DNA of 64,000 bases from Meridianimaribacter flavus (GTDB lineage Bacteria; Bacteroidota; Bacteroidia; Flavobacteriales; Flavobacteriaceae): NCBI RefSeq assembly GCF_004366715.1, contig NZ_SOQZ01000007.1:82787-146786 (forward strand), read 5' to 3'. This document shows positions 1 through 8,094 of this stretch, in pieces (positions within the stretch are counted from its first letter, which is position 1; each line of letters begins with the position of its first letter). The position numbers were made by a program, and so were the translations under genes. Under the pieces are notes generated by a model. It was not told the origin of the DNA. It ran no database searches and saw nothing but the letters and a program-made list of their open reading frames with translations.

Positions 1-2
1 GA

Positions 3-128
3 GGCTTAATTAGCAGAATTTCATCAGAAGATACTGGATTTTTAATGCCTTTTGGTGGCCCAAGATTACCTCAAAACATAATAGACATTGTTATACAATG
101 GGAAGTCGATGGACTTTTAGAAGAATAA
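3..128 (+). CDS. C-terminal end of a c-type cytochrome-like protein (partial, 5' end outside window)
   Basis: An open frame enters from the left edge and ends with TAA at 126-128, giving 41 residues. The tail reads FLMPFGGPRLPQ then DIVIQWEVDGLLEE. The pattern MPxGGxxLPxxxIDxIxxWxxxGA is typical of the C-terminus of the heme c domains in Planctomycete/Bacteroidota-type cytochromes, where the Met is the distal heme ligand. The heme CxxCH motif would lie outside the window, so the assignment rests on the tail alone. The YceI gene starts 5 bases after the stop, so the two are probably co-transcribed. Confidence 0.55.
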   Translation, partial: GLISRISSEDTGFLMPFGGPRLPQNIIDIVIQWEVDGLLEE

Positions 129-133
129 ACATA

Positions 134-676
134 ATGAAAAAAACACTATTAATAATACTGCTTATTAGCTTCCAAAGTTTTTCTCAAGGTAAATTTTTGA
201 CTAAAACAGGCATACTAAACTTTGAAGCTTCAGTCCCTTCATTTGAAGAAGTTGCGGCAACCAATAACTCAGTAACAGCAATACTTAACACTGAAAATGG
301 TGAGTTTGCAGCTTTAGCTTTAGTAAAAGGGTTTAGGTTTCAAAACGCATTAATGGAAGAGCATTTCAATGAAAATTATGCTGAATCCTCAAAATTCCCA
401 AAGGCAACATTTAAAGGTAATTTAGTAGATTTTTCTCTTTCAGAAATTGAAACCGAAACGCAAATTAAAATTGAAGGCGAATTAAGCTTTCATGGAGAAA
501 CCAAAAAAATTGAAAATATTTCAGCATCAATTCAAAAAAAAGGAAGCACAATTACTTTAAAAGGAAACTTTAAAGTTTTAGCTTCAGATTTTAACATAAA
601 AATCCCCAAAATAGTTAAGAACAAACTGTCCAATGAAATCCTTGTAAGCTTTGATTTAAAACTTATTCAGAACTAA
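134..676 (+). CDS. YceI family protein (periplasmic lipid-binding-like)
   Basis: This 180-residue protein has an N-terminal signal peptide (MKKTLLIILLISFQSFSQG) followed by one YceI domain filling the rest. That is the usual size for this eight-stranded lipocalin-like family, which binds polyisoprenoid or amphiphilic molecules in the periplasm. The segment with EIETETQIKIEGELSFHG matches the conserved strand pattern (L-x-G-x-L-T-x-H-G). The ATG at 134 is preferred over an in-frame ATG at 98 because only the former puts a clean signal peptide at the N-terminus and avoids overlap with the upstream cytochrome-like gene. YceI genes often follow c-type cytochrome genes in Bacteroidota. The 3' end overlaps the convergent EEP gene by 4 bases. 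The bound ligand cannot be read from the sequence. Confidence 0.85.
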   Translation: MKKTLLIILLISFQSFSQGKFLTKTGILNFEASVPSFEEVAATNNSVTAILNTENGEFAALALVKGFRFQNALMEEHFNENYAESSKFPKATFKGNLVDFSLSEIETETQIKIEGELSFHGETKKIENISASIQKKGSTITLKGNFKVLASDFNIKIPKIVKNKLSNEILVSFDLKLIQN

Positions 677-1497
677 AAACTCGCTTCTATTAGTACTGGT
701 AAATGATCTGAAGGGTATTGCATATTCCAATTATCACTTAACACTGCATATTTGTTTATTTTAACGTCAAATGAAACGAAAACATAATCGATTCTTCGCG
801 TTACAGGTTGGTCAAAATGAAATCCATTAAATGTACCTTCAGGCCCAAAATCTAATTCTGCAACTATTTTAGAATCTTTTAAAGTTTGCGTAATATAATC
901 AACACTTTCGTGATTAGGTTCCATATTAAAATCGCCAGTTAAAAACACAGGATGATTTTCTGTATTTAAGCTTTTAATTTTATCTAAAATTAAAACAGCG
1001 CTTTTTGAACGTGCTTCCTTACCTACATGATCAAAATGCGTATTAAACACCCAAAATTTCTTCATGGTAGTTTTATGTTGAAACAAGGCATAGGTACATA
1101 CACGATTACAAACTGCATCCCAACCCATTCCTACTCTATCTGGTGTTTGCGACAACCAAAAAGTTGAAGATTCTAAAACTTCTAAGTCATCCTTCCTATA
1201 AAATATTGCTGAATATTCACCTTCATCTTTACCATCATCACGACCAACACCCACAAAACTATAATTGGTCAATAAAGCATCTAAATCCTTCATTTGATTT
1301 GGCATTGCTTCTTGTACACCTAAAACATCTGGTTCATAAAACTTGATTTGATTCATCATAAAAGGCTTTCGGTTAGTCCAACTATTTTTACCTTCTTTCG
1401 GGTAATCTAACTTTATGTTGTAGCTCATAATTTTCAGCTCTTGAGATGTAGCCGAAAATGAAATAATTATAGCTATAATGGTAAAAAAACGTTTCAT
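673..1497 (-). CDS. Endonuclease/exonuclease/phosphatase family hydrolase, secreted
   Basis: The protein has 274 residues, with a signal peptide (MKRFFTIIAIIISFSATSQ) and a single EEP (DNase I-like) fold. The family motifs are in order: LKIMSYNI near the start, VLGVQEAM with the metal-binding Glu, TGDFNMEP in the middle, and a C-terminal SDHLPV carrying the Asp-His pair. These are the residues of Mg-dependent phosphodiester or phosphomonoester hydrolases; substrates across the family range from DNA to sphingomyelin and inositol phosphates. An in-frame ATG two codons upstream (1503) is an alternative start. The gene lies downstream of the PUL terminator, so it is probably transcribed independently. 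The substrate is unknown. Confidence 0.85.
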   Translation of the reverse strand: MKRFFTIIAIIISFSATSQELKIMSYNIKLDYPKEGKNSWTNRKPFMMNQIKFYEPDVLGVQEAMPNQMKDLDALLTNYSFVGVGRDDGKDEGEYSAIFYRKDDLEVLESSTFWLSQTPDRVGMGWDAVCNRVCTYALFQHKTTMKKFWVFNTHFDHVGKEARSKSAVLILDKIKSLNTENHPVFLTGDFNMEPNHESVDYITQTLKDSKIVAELDFGPEGTFNGFHFDQPVTRRIDYVFVSFDVKINKYAVLSDNWNMQYPSDHLPVLIEASF

Positions 1498-1552
1498 AAT
1501 CATGAATAAAAATCTTTATATATGTTTAAATCTATGCATAAATAGTTTAGTA

Positions 1553-1602
1553 AAAAAGCCTCTTTAAATGTATTTGATGTAAACATTTAAAGAGGCTTTT
1601 TT
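1553..1602 (-). terminator. Rho-independent terminator at the end of the PUL operon
   Basis: A near-perfect inverted repeat (AGCCTCTTTAAATGT paired with ACATTTAAAGAGGCT) has a short loop. On the minus strand it is followed by a run of T. It sits about 20 bases past the stop of the DUF4886 gene, the last gene of the PUL. Flanking A and T runs on both sides also allow it to act in the other direction. Confidence 0.85.
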
Positions 1603-1622
1603 CATTGTATAAACTTATGAGT

Positions 1623-3374
1623 TTATTGTGGAGATATTCTTAAAGCATTAATATAATAAAACTGGTTTCCGTTATTATTAGAATCTCCAGCTGCAACCTT
1701 TAAGATAATTTTACCGTTAGCATCAGCTTGTACATTCGATATACAAACTGTATTTGTTGCATTATTTGCAGCGTCTAAGTTTGCAGATTGCTCGTTAGCT
1801 CCAACAAGAGTATATTTAGTATCTCTATTATCGCTTACATTATTTCTTGAAGCAAAGAAGCAAAATTCATAAGTATCATTTGATTCAAAACCTGAAAACT
1901 CAATAATACTCTCTTCAATTGGGTCATTTGATCCCCAAGCTAAAGCATGAGAATAAAAATTAGATTTTGATACTGAATCATCCATATTTAAATCAGTAGT
2001 TGTAGATCCTGCTCCTGAAGTATTATTAACACCTCTAAATCTAGAAGTTGTAGCAGCCTCAATACCTGTAAACTGTCCATTAGTGTAAATCATATTTGGT
2101 ATTGCAACACCTTCTAAAAAGCCTGTATAAGCATTCCATCCATCAGGATTATCACTAGTAGAAAAGTTAATGAATACTGGTTGAGTTAAAATACCATTTC
2201 CACCTGGATCTTGATAATCAGTTAACTCAGTAATTTCATTAGGCGTCAACACTGCTTCGTGTGCTGCTTGTTGAGCCAATTCTATATACAAAGGCAACAT
2301 ACCATCTGGAGAATATGAATTCCCTATAACCGACTCTCCAAACAGGGTTTCATACCAAGTACAAGAAGCAATATATTTACCAAAATCGTTTAAGTGATAA
2401 CCATCGCTTGTAAATCCGTCTCCTAAAAAGCTTGTTCTTGCATTTTGAATTGCAGTTCCAGCAGGTACAACCATTTCTACAGGAATTAAATTTTCAGCTA
2501 AAATGTAAGCATCTATAATTCCGTTAAACATCGTCATTTGGTCATTGTTATAGTTTGCAAAACCAGAATGCGTTGAATTTTGTGCATAAGCCCAAGTTTT
2601 ATGTAAGATATACTTAGTACATGGGTTACTATTATGACTTCTTACAGCATTATAAACAATTGGAAGTGGGTTTATGAAGGTTTCAAAAAGTCCTGACTCA
2701 TAACTTGCTTGCTGAAAACTAATATAGTCCCAGTTCTCGTCAGCTACAGCCTCAGAAATAGAAACTCCAGAAGTTACTGTACGAGTTCCATCTAGGTCAA
2801 TTTTTCTGTAACTATAACTATTTGAATCAGATGATGCGTTTGTAGCATGAGTATCTAAGTTTGCACCACCAATATACATGTTCCCTACAATTACTTGCTT
2901 ACCTTGAGCATTAGCTAATCCCCAAAAATGCGATTCTAACGCGTCTTCAGAAAAACTATTACCAATAGCTAAGATTTTTAAAATTCCATCATTTTCATCG
3001 TCAATAACCACTTGAGTAGATGAAGAAACTTGACCATCATCTGAGTTTAAGCTCAATGTCACAGTTCCCTCCGCAAGTGTTTGAATAGTTATTGCAAATG
3101 TTAATGGGTCAACAGTAAAATCAACTAAATTAGAAGGTTCAGCTGACCATGTGTAGCTTCTTGATGGAAAAATAACATTATTAAATTCTGGGACAATTGT
3201 ATATTGACAACTTGTCGCTAAAGTTAAGTCTCCTTCAAGTAATGCTTCAGTTTCTAAATTTGATGTTGTATAATCGTCAGATGTTCTACTACACGAATAA
3301 AAATTGATAACTAAGAATGCACAAAGACAAAAATGTGCCAACTTAATTAATTTGCTGGTTGTGAGATTTTTCAT
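1623..3374 (-). CDS. DUF4886 SGNH-hydrolase-like lipoprotein with C-terminal beta-sandwich domain
   Basis: This is a 583-residue lipoprotein with a lipobox ending at Cys28. A short Ig-like segment covers about 55-125. A DUF4886 domain covers about 130-350 and carries SGNH-hydrolase signatures: GNSFS with Ser140 (block I) and DGYHLND with Asp324 and His327 (block V). The last 180 residues look like the beta-rich domain often attached to Bacteroidota SGNH proteins (FINFSTS, then FEFCFFASR-type strands). The SGNH signatures suggest a carbohydrate deacetylase or esterase on the cell surface or in the periplasm. It is the last gene of the PUL, which supports removal of acyl groups from the polysaccharide. 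Activity is inferred from fold motifs and position only. Confidence 0.8.
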   Translation of the reverse strand: MKNLTTSKLIKLAHFCLCAFLVINFYSCSRTSDDYTTSNLETEALLEGDLTLATSCQYTIVPEFNNVIFPSRSYTWSAEPSNLVDFTVDPLTFAITIQTLAEGTVTLSLNSDDGQVSSSTQVVIDDENDGILKILAIGNSFSEDALESHFWGLANAQGKQVIVGNMYIGGANLDTHATNASSDSNSYSYRKIDLDGTRTVTSGVSISEAVADENWDYISFQQASYESGLFETFINPLPIVYNAVRSHNSNPCTKYILHKTWAYAQNSTHSGFANYNNDQMTMFNGIIDAYILAENLIPVEMVVPAGTAIQNARTSFLGDGFTSDGYHLNDFGKYIASCTWYETLFGESVIGNSYSPDGMLPLYIELAQQAAHEAVLTPNEITELTDYQDPGGNGILTQPVFINFSTSDNPDGWNAYTGFLEGVAIPNMIYTNGQFTGIEAATTSRFRGVNNTSGAGSTTTDLNMDDSVSKSNFYSHALAWGSNDPIEESIIEFSGFESNDTYEFCFFASRNNVSDNRDTKYTLVGANEQSANLDAANNATNTVCISNVQADANGKIILKVAAGDSNNNGNQFYYINALRISPQ

Positions 3375-3450
3375 ATTTATAATTATTAAGTTAATATTCA
3401 GTTTTAAAATAAATTTATTATTGTCTATAAAATTAAATTTGATTCATTTT

Positions 3451-5304
3451 TTACTCTACAAAAATAGTTTCAGTTTGTTCCGAAATACCATTTTCATTAT
3501 ACGCTTCAATGGTAAAATAATACGTTGTATCTCTATCTAAGCAGCGCATAAAATGCTCATTAGTATCATACACTTGCCAAGACTGGTACAGTTTGTCTGG
3601 TGCTATTCCCCAACGGATGTTATAGCCTTGAGCACCTTCAACTTTATCCCAAGAAAATGATGCATCTCTACGGTCTTTTTCGCGGTTGATTTTGAAGTTA
3701 GACACCTTGTTTGGTGCTTCACCTAAACCTAATCCGAACACTCTAACCTCTGACATTGCAAAGTTGTTCCCTGGTACTTTGATGTTATTATATCTAACGT
3801 ATTTTGCTTTTACAGGTTTGCCTAAAACTAGATAAGCGTTTGGTGCGTCAATCTCAGATTTACTTCTATCAACAACGGTTTTCCAGTTTTTTCCATCTTC
3901 TGATGTTTCAATAGTAAATTGATGTTTTAATCCTTCAACTCTAGTATAAATTCCAGATTCGTGATCGTGATAGTTTAGCTGAATAGCGTGTACGGTTCCT
4001 TCATTTAACAATTCGATTGTAATCCATTGTTTATCGTCATTAGCTTCGGCAACCCAAAAGGTTTTAGGGTTTTCGTCGGTTAAAACTTTTGAAGTTATTT
4101 GTCCTTCAGCATTCGTTTCTGTTGGGATTTCTTTGACTTCAACTTCATCATCATTAGACGTAAATTTCATGATTTGTTGAAGTGAAGACGATACAGTTAC
4201 ATTGCCTTTATACGATAATAACATCCAACCGTTATGTTGTCCGGCTTTTGTTGGATGATTAGCACCATAACGCGGATAATCGCCGTACGATGTGTTGCTG
4301 TACATTAAACCGTCATCATCAAAATAAGTGGGAAACATACATAAACGACGTTCCCATTGCGCATTAGATGCCAACGCCATCGTTGCAAAATGCCAGTATT
4401 GACCGTTGGTTTGCTTTACTGTAATACCGTGTCCTGCACCATTGGTAAATCCTCCAGGTTTAAAACTCATCGGATTGTTTTTCATATAGGTGAAAGGTCC
4501 AAGTGGCGAATCGCCAACATATACACCATCTGCGTACACATTAAATTGTGTACCAGGTGCAGCATATTGTAAATAGTATTTTCCGTTGTGTTTAGTCATT
4601 GACGCGCCTTCCATATAACCTTCTTTTAAAGTTGGATGAAAGTTGTTTTCGCCAAAACGTTCCCAACCGTGCTTTTCTTCATCTAAATTTATCAGCTCTT
4701 TTCTAACACCAGTCTCTAAGAAACGGTCATCTTTGTTCAGCATTTTTACGCGAATTGGATGTAGGTTAGAACTTCCCCAATATAGATACGACTTACCATC
4801 GTCATCAATAAATAATTCGGAATCTTGAATGTTGTTTGAAATGGAAGCAGTTGGTGTCCATAATCCTTTTTTAGGGTCATCGGTATATAAAATACTTCCG
4901 TAACCAGCAGGATCGCCAGCAAAATATACTAGCGAATCTTTGTAGTTGAAAGCTGTTGGCGCATTGCTGCCTTCAAAAAACCATTGTTGCGGTTTGATGA
5001 ATTTCCAGTTGACTAAATCTTTGGAATGCCAATACCCAAAAGATCGTGTCACAAACATATAATATTCGCCTTTAAACTCAATTACAGCAGGATCTGCACC
5101 AGAACGATACGATTGATTTCTAGCAGAATTGTAAACCATATAGGTATAGTCAATATCAAGCGGATTGATATAGGTTTGCATGGTATCTATTACTGTTGTT
5201 TCAGTTTTATTATCTTCTATAACAACAGTATTTTCTTGTTTTTGTTTACAAGATACCATTGCTATAATTACGAATGTGAGTTGTATGCTATGTTTTAATT
5301 TCAT
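3451..5304 (-). CDS. Glycoside hydrolase family 43-type lipoprotein with discoidin and FN3 domains
   Basis: The 617-residue protein has a lipobox at Cys19 (AMVSCKQ). The N-terminal part (about 60-370) looks like a five-bladed GH43 propeller: GADPAVIEF with the expected catalytic-base Asp71, then FVTRSFGYWHSKDLVNW, a typical family 43 pattern. About 375-525 is an F5/8 type C (discoidin, CBM32-like) module ending in YVRYNNIKVPG and MSEVRVFG. About 530-617 is a fibronectin type III domain. GH43 enzymes are inverting alpha-L-arabinofuranosidases, beta-xylosidases or galactosidases; the exact subfamily is not readable here. It lies between the sulfatase and DUF4886 genes, so it probably trims side chains from the polymer imported by this PUL. 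Confidence 0.85.
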   Translation of the reverse strand: MKLKHSIQLTFVIIAMVSCKQKQENTVVIEDNKTETTVIDTMQTYINPLDIDYTYMVYNSARNQSYRSGADPAVIEFKGEYYMFVTRSFGYWHSKDLVNWKFIKPQQWFFEGSNAPTAFNYKDSLVYFAGDPAGYGSILYTDDPKKGLWTPTASISNNIQDSELFIDDDGKSYLYWGSSNLHPIRVKMLNKDDRFLETGVRKELINLDEEKHGWERFGENNFHPTLKEGYMEGASMTKHNGKYYLQYAAPGTQFNVYADGVYVGDSPLGPFTYMKNNPMSFKPGGFTNGAGHGITVKQTNGQYWHFATMALASNAQWERRLCMFPTYFDDDGLMYSNTSYGDYPRYGANHPTKAGQHNGWMLLSYKGNVTVSSSLQQIMKFTSNDDEVEVKEIPTETNAEGQITSKVLTDENPKTFWVAEANDDKQWITIELLNEGTVHAIQLNYHDHESGIYTRVEGLKHQFTIETSEDGKNWKTVVDRSKSEIDAPNAYLVLGKPVKAKYVRYNNIKVPGNNFAMSEVRVFGLGLGEAPNKVSNFKINREKDRRDASFSWDKVEGAQGYNIRWGIAPDKLYQSWQVYDTNEHFMRCLDRDTTYYFTIEAYNENGISEQTETIFVE

Positions 5305-5395
5305 CTGTTAATTTTTATTGTTTTTCAATCGTCAGATGGAACATCTTAATAATATGTTCACTAAGTGACTTGAGATTAACCAGAGATGTTTCATT

Positions 5396-7207
5396 TTAAT
5401 GATGATGATATTTTGATCCTGTGTTACCTCTTAATCTGTCAAACTGCTTGTAAGCATTATCTACACGTTGCTTTGGTGCTTTTTCAAATTCTTTTTCGGT
5501 AACCTTGTATTGTTGTTGTAATTCGGCTAAACGTGTTCTTAGTTTGGTTTCAATCTCGTCGTAATTTTCGTCATCGATAAGATTAGTTAATTCTTTCGGA
5601 TCGGTTTGTAAATCATATAATTCCCACTCATCAATATCGTCATACACGTGAATTAATTTATAACGATTGGTACGAACACCATACATTTTCTTAACCATAT
5701 GGAATGCTGGGTAATCATAATAATGGTAGTAAACCGCATCTCTAAAATCTTCGTTATTTTCAGTACCATCTAATAAACCTGCAAAGGATTTTCCTTGCAT
5801 ATCATTAGGAATGTCAACATCTGCAAAATCTAAAAAGGTTTCAGCAAAGTCGAGGTTTTGCGTTAAGCCTTCAACAACAGTTCCTGGTTTAATTTTTTCA
5901 GGATATTGTATTAATAATGGCATTTTTAAGGATTCTTCATACATAAAACGCTTATCAAACCATCCTTTTTCGCCTAAATAAAAACCTTGGTCTGATGTGT
6001 ACACAAAAATGGTGTTTTCGGTTAAACCGTTAGCATCTAAATAATCTAAAATCTTCCCAATACCTTCATCTACCGAAGCTATCGTTGATAAATATTCTTG
6101 CAGATAACGTTGTCCTTTCCATTCAGCTAACGCCTTTCCGGATAGGTTAGCATCGTGAAAGGCATCATTTTTTGGTTGATAGGCTTTATCCCAAGCAGCA
6201 CGTTGCTCTGGTGTCATACGTTCAAAATCAGTTTTCCAAGGATTCCAAGCCAATTCTGGACTGCCTTTTTCTTTGGTCATTTTAAGGTCGTGACCTTCGT
6301 ACATATCACGATAAATAGTTTGCAATTGCTCTTTTGATGCAGTTGAATTTTCGTGCTTTGTAAAATACGTATCAGGTAACGGAAATTGAACCGAATCGTA
6401 CTTATTAACGTGACGTAACGCTGGCATCCAATTACGATGTGGTGCTTTGTGATGCACCATTAAAAAGAAAGGTTGGTCGCTGTTTTTCTTTTCATCTATG
6501 TAATCAATTGCGTAATCTGTTATTAAGTCGGTTGCATAGCCTTTAACCACAGTTGTATCTGGTAACTTGGTTGTCCAATGCGCAGTGGTATCAATGTGTT
6601 TTTTGTTGATGTGAACCGTATCTTGAATCTTAATAAACTGCGGATTGTAATAGTTACCTTGGTCGTTTAAAATATTCCAGTGATCAAAACCTTCAGGATA
6701 ACCGTGTAAATGCCATTTACCTACAATTGCAGTATTGTAACCTGCTTCTTTTAGCAATTTTGGAAGCGTTTGTTGTGAACCATCAAAACGGTCGCCATTC
6801 ATTCTAAATCCATTAACGTGACTATGTTTTCCTGTTAACACTACAGCACGACTTGGTCCGCAAATAGAATTAGTACAAAAATTATTTTTGAAAATTGCAC
6901 CGTTTTTTGCCAATCTATCAATGTTTGGTGTTGGCGCCAGTTGACCAATAGGATGACCATACGCGCTAATGGCTTGCGCTGCGTGGTCGTCTGCCATTAT
7001 GTAAATGATGTTTGGTCGTTTTGAGTTTTCAGTTACATCTGTATTGTTAGCTTCTGATTTGTTTTCTTTGCAACCTACAATCGTCAATAAAAAAGTTAAT
7101 AGTAGTAATAAAAACAGAGTGTTACCAATACTCTTGTTCTCGATACATTTCGACTTTTGAGTCAAAATACTCGAACTGACGCTTTTATATGTATTCAAAA
7201 AATGCAT
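5396..7207 (-). CDS. S1 family (formylglycine) sulfatase lipoprotein
   Basis: This 603-residue sulfatase has the formylglycine site CGPSR at Cys116, which an FGE enzyme would oxidise. The metal-binding motif MADDHA is at Asp73/Asp74, with GKWHLHG further on and TSDQGFYLGEKGWFDKR in the second half. A hydrophobic stretch at about 30-45 ends in a lipobox with Cys46. The 29 residues before it make an unusually long n-region, but the start is supported by translational coupling: the ATG shares its A with the stop of the upstream esterase (TAATG). Sequence style is like N-acetylglucosamine-6-sulfatase or iduronate-sulfatase type enzymes of marine PULs; the S1 subfamily is not certain. Its presence argues that the target polysaccharide carries sulfate esters. 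Confidence 0.92.
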   Translation of the reverse strand: MHFLNTYKSVSSSILTQKSKCIENKSIGNTLFLLLLLTFLLTIVGCKENKSEANNTDVTENSKRPNIIYIMADDHAAQAISAYGHPIGQLAPTPNIDRLAKNGAIFKNNFCTNSICGPSRAVVLTGKHSHVNGFRMNGDRFDGSQQTLPKLLKEAGYNTAIVGKWHLHGYPEGFDHWNILNDQGNYYNPQFIKIQDTVHINKKHIDTTAHWTTKLPDTTVVKGYATDLITDYAIDYIDEKKNSDQPFFLMVHHKAPHRNWMPALRHVNKYDSVQFPLPDTYFTKHENSTASKEQLQTIYRDMYEGHDLKMTKEKGSPELAWNPWKTDFERMTPEQRAAWDKAYQPKNDAFHDANLSGKALAEWKGQRYLQEYLSTIASVDEGIGKILDYLDANGLTENTIFVYTSDQGFYLGEKGWFDKRFMYEESLKMPLLIQYPEKIKPGTVVEGLTQNLDFAETFLDFADVDIPNDMQGKSFAGLLDGTENNEDFRDAVYYHYYDYPAFHMVKKMYGVRTNRYKLIHVYDDIDEWELYDLQTDPKELTNLIDDENYDEIETKLRTRLAELQQQYKVTEKEFEKAPKQRVDNAYKQFDRLRGNTGSKYHHH

Positions 7208-8094
7208 TACTTTTTCGTTTTTATAATTTTAGTTTGAATAACTTCGTCATTAAGTACCGTACGCTCAAAAAAGTTGAACACAATATCCAATTCTTCATAA
7301 GGAATTCTGGAAATTTCGTGACGTGCTTCTTTAACAATATTGAAATAAAAAGACGTTTCAAATTCCTCTAATTTATCAGCAATAATTTTAGAACCATCTA
7401 GCATTATATAACCGTCTTTTGTTGGTGCGCAATAATGGTGTGGCGCATTTCCGTAAGGTACCAGTTGGTCTTTTGTACCGTGATACAACACAGTTGGCAC
7501 AGCGTTTTCTGGTGTCATATAACTTGCATCTACAATAGCACCAGCGCAAGAAAAGGCACCTGCAAATTTTACATTGCTGTAATCTTCAGCATTATCTACA
7601 AAATACTCGCGCATAAAAACTGCATTTAGAATACCTTCAGCACCAGCGCTACTACCACCAGCAATGATTTTTGTAGTATCGATTTGAAGCTCGTTAGCGT
7701 GTTCAACTACATATTTTGCAGCATCCATATAATCGATAGCAGCTTGTTTAAAGGTCTCAAGCTTTTCGTCTTTTGTACAATCGCAACCAAAACCTGTTTT
7801 TGTACCTTTTCTTAGCAAACGGTACGAAATGGAAATACCAATGTAATTCTGCTCTTTGGCTGCATATTTTACTAAATTTTCATCGTCTATATAATCTCTA
7901 TGACCAACTGCAAATCCGCCACCATGCATCCAAAGTAACACAGGTAACGTGTCTGTTTTTTTGATGTTTTCTGGTGTGTAAACATCTAGTTTTAATGTGT
8001 CTGCTCCTTTGATGGAATACGTGTAAGTTGCTTTATTTTGTGCAGAAAGTGTTAACACAAAAAAGAATATAAATACGTTTATTACTAATTTCAT
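7207..8094 (-). CDS. Alpha/beta hydrolase, carboxylesterase type (possible polysaccharide deacylase)
   Basis: A 295-residue secreted protein with a signal peptide (ending LTLSAQN). It has the hormone-sensitive-lipase-like oxyanion motif HGGGF (57-61) and the nucleophile elbow GSSAG with Ser149. A C-terminal His is probably the one in EARHEIS. This is the BD-FAE/carboxylesterase-B-like architecture found among PUL acetyl or feruloyl esterases. It abuts the GH2 gene (TAA directly followed by ATG) and overlaps the sulfatase by one base, so it is surely in the same operon. A cytosine-rich GCDC segment (residues 103-106) could form a disulfide. Which ester it removes is unknown. Confidence 0.82.
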   Translation of the reverse strand: MKLVINVFIFFFVLTLSAQNKATYTYSIKGADTLKLDVYTPENIKKTDTLPVLLWMHGGGFAVGHRDYIDDENLVKYAAKEQNYIGISISYRLLRKGTKTGFGCDCTKDEKLETFKQAAIDYMDAAKYVVEHANELQIDTTKIIAGGSSAGAEGILNAVFMREYFVDNAEDYSNVKFAGAFSCAGAIVDASYMTPENAVPTVLYHGTKDQLVPYGNAPHHYCAPTKDGYIMLDGSKIIADKLEEFETSFYFNIVKEARHEISRIPYEELDIVFNFFERTVLNDEVIQTKIIKTKK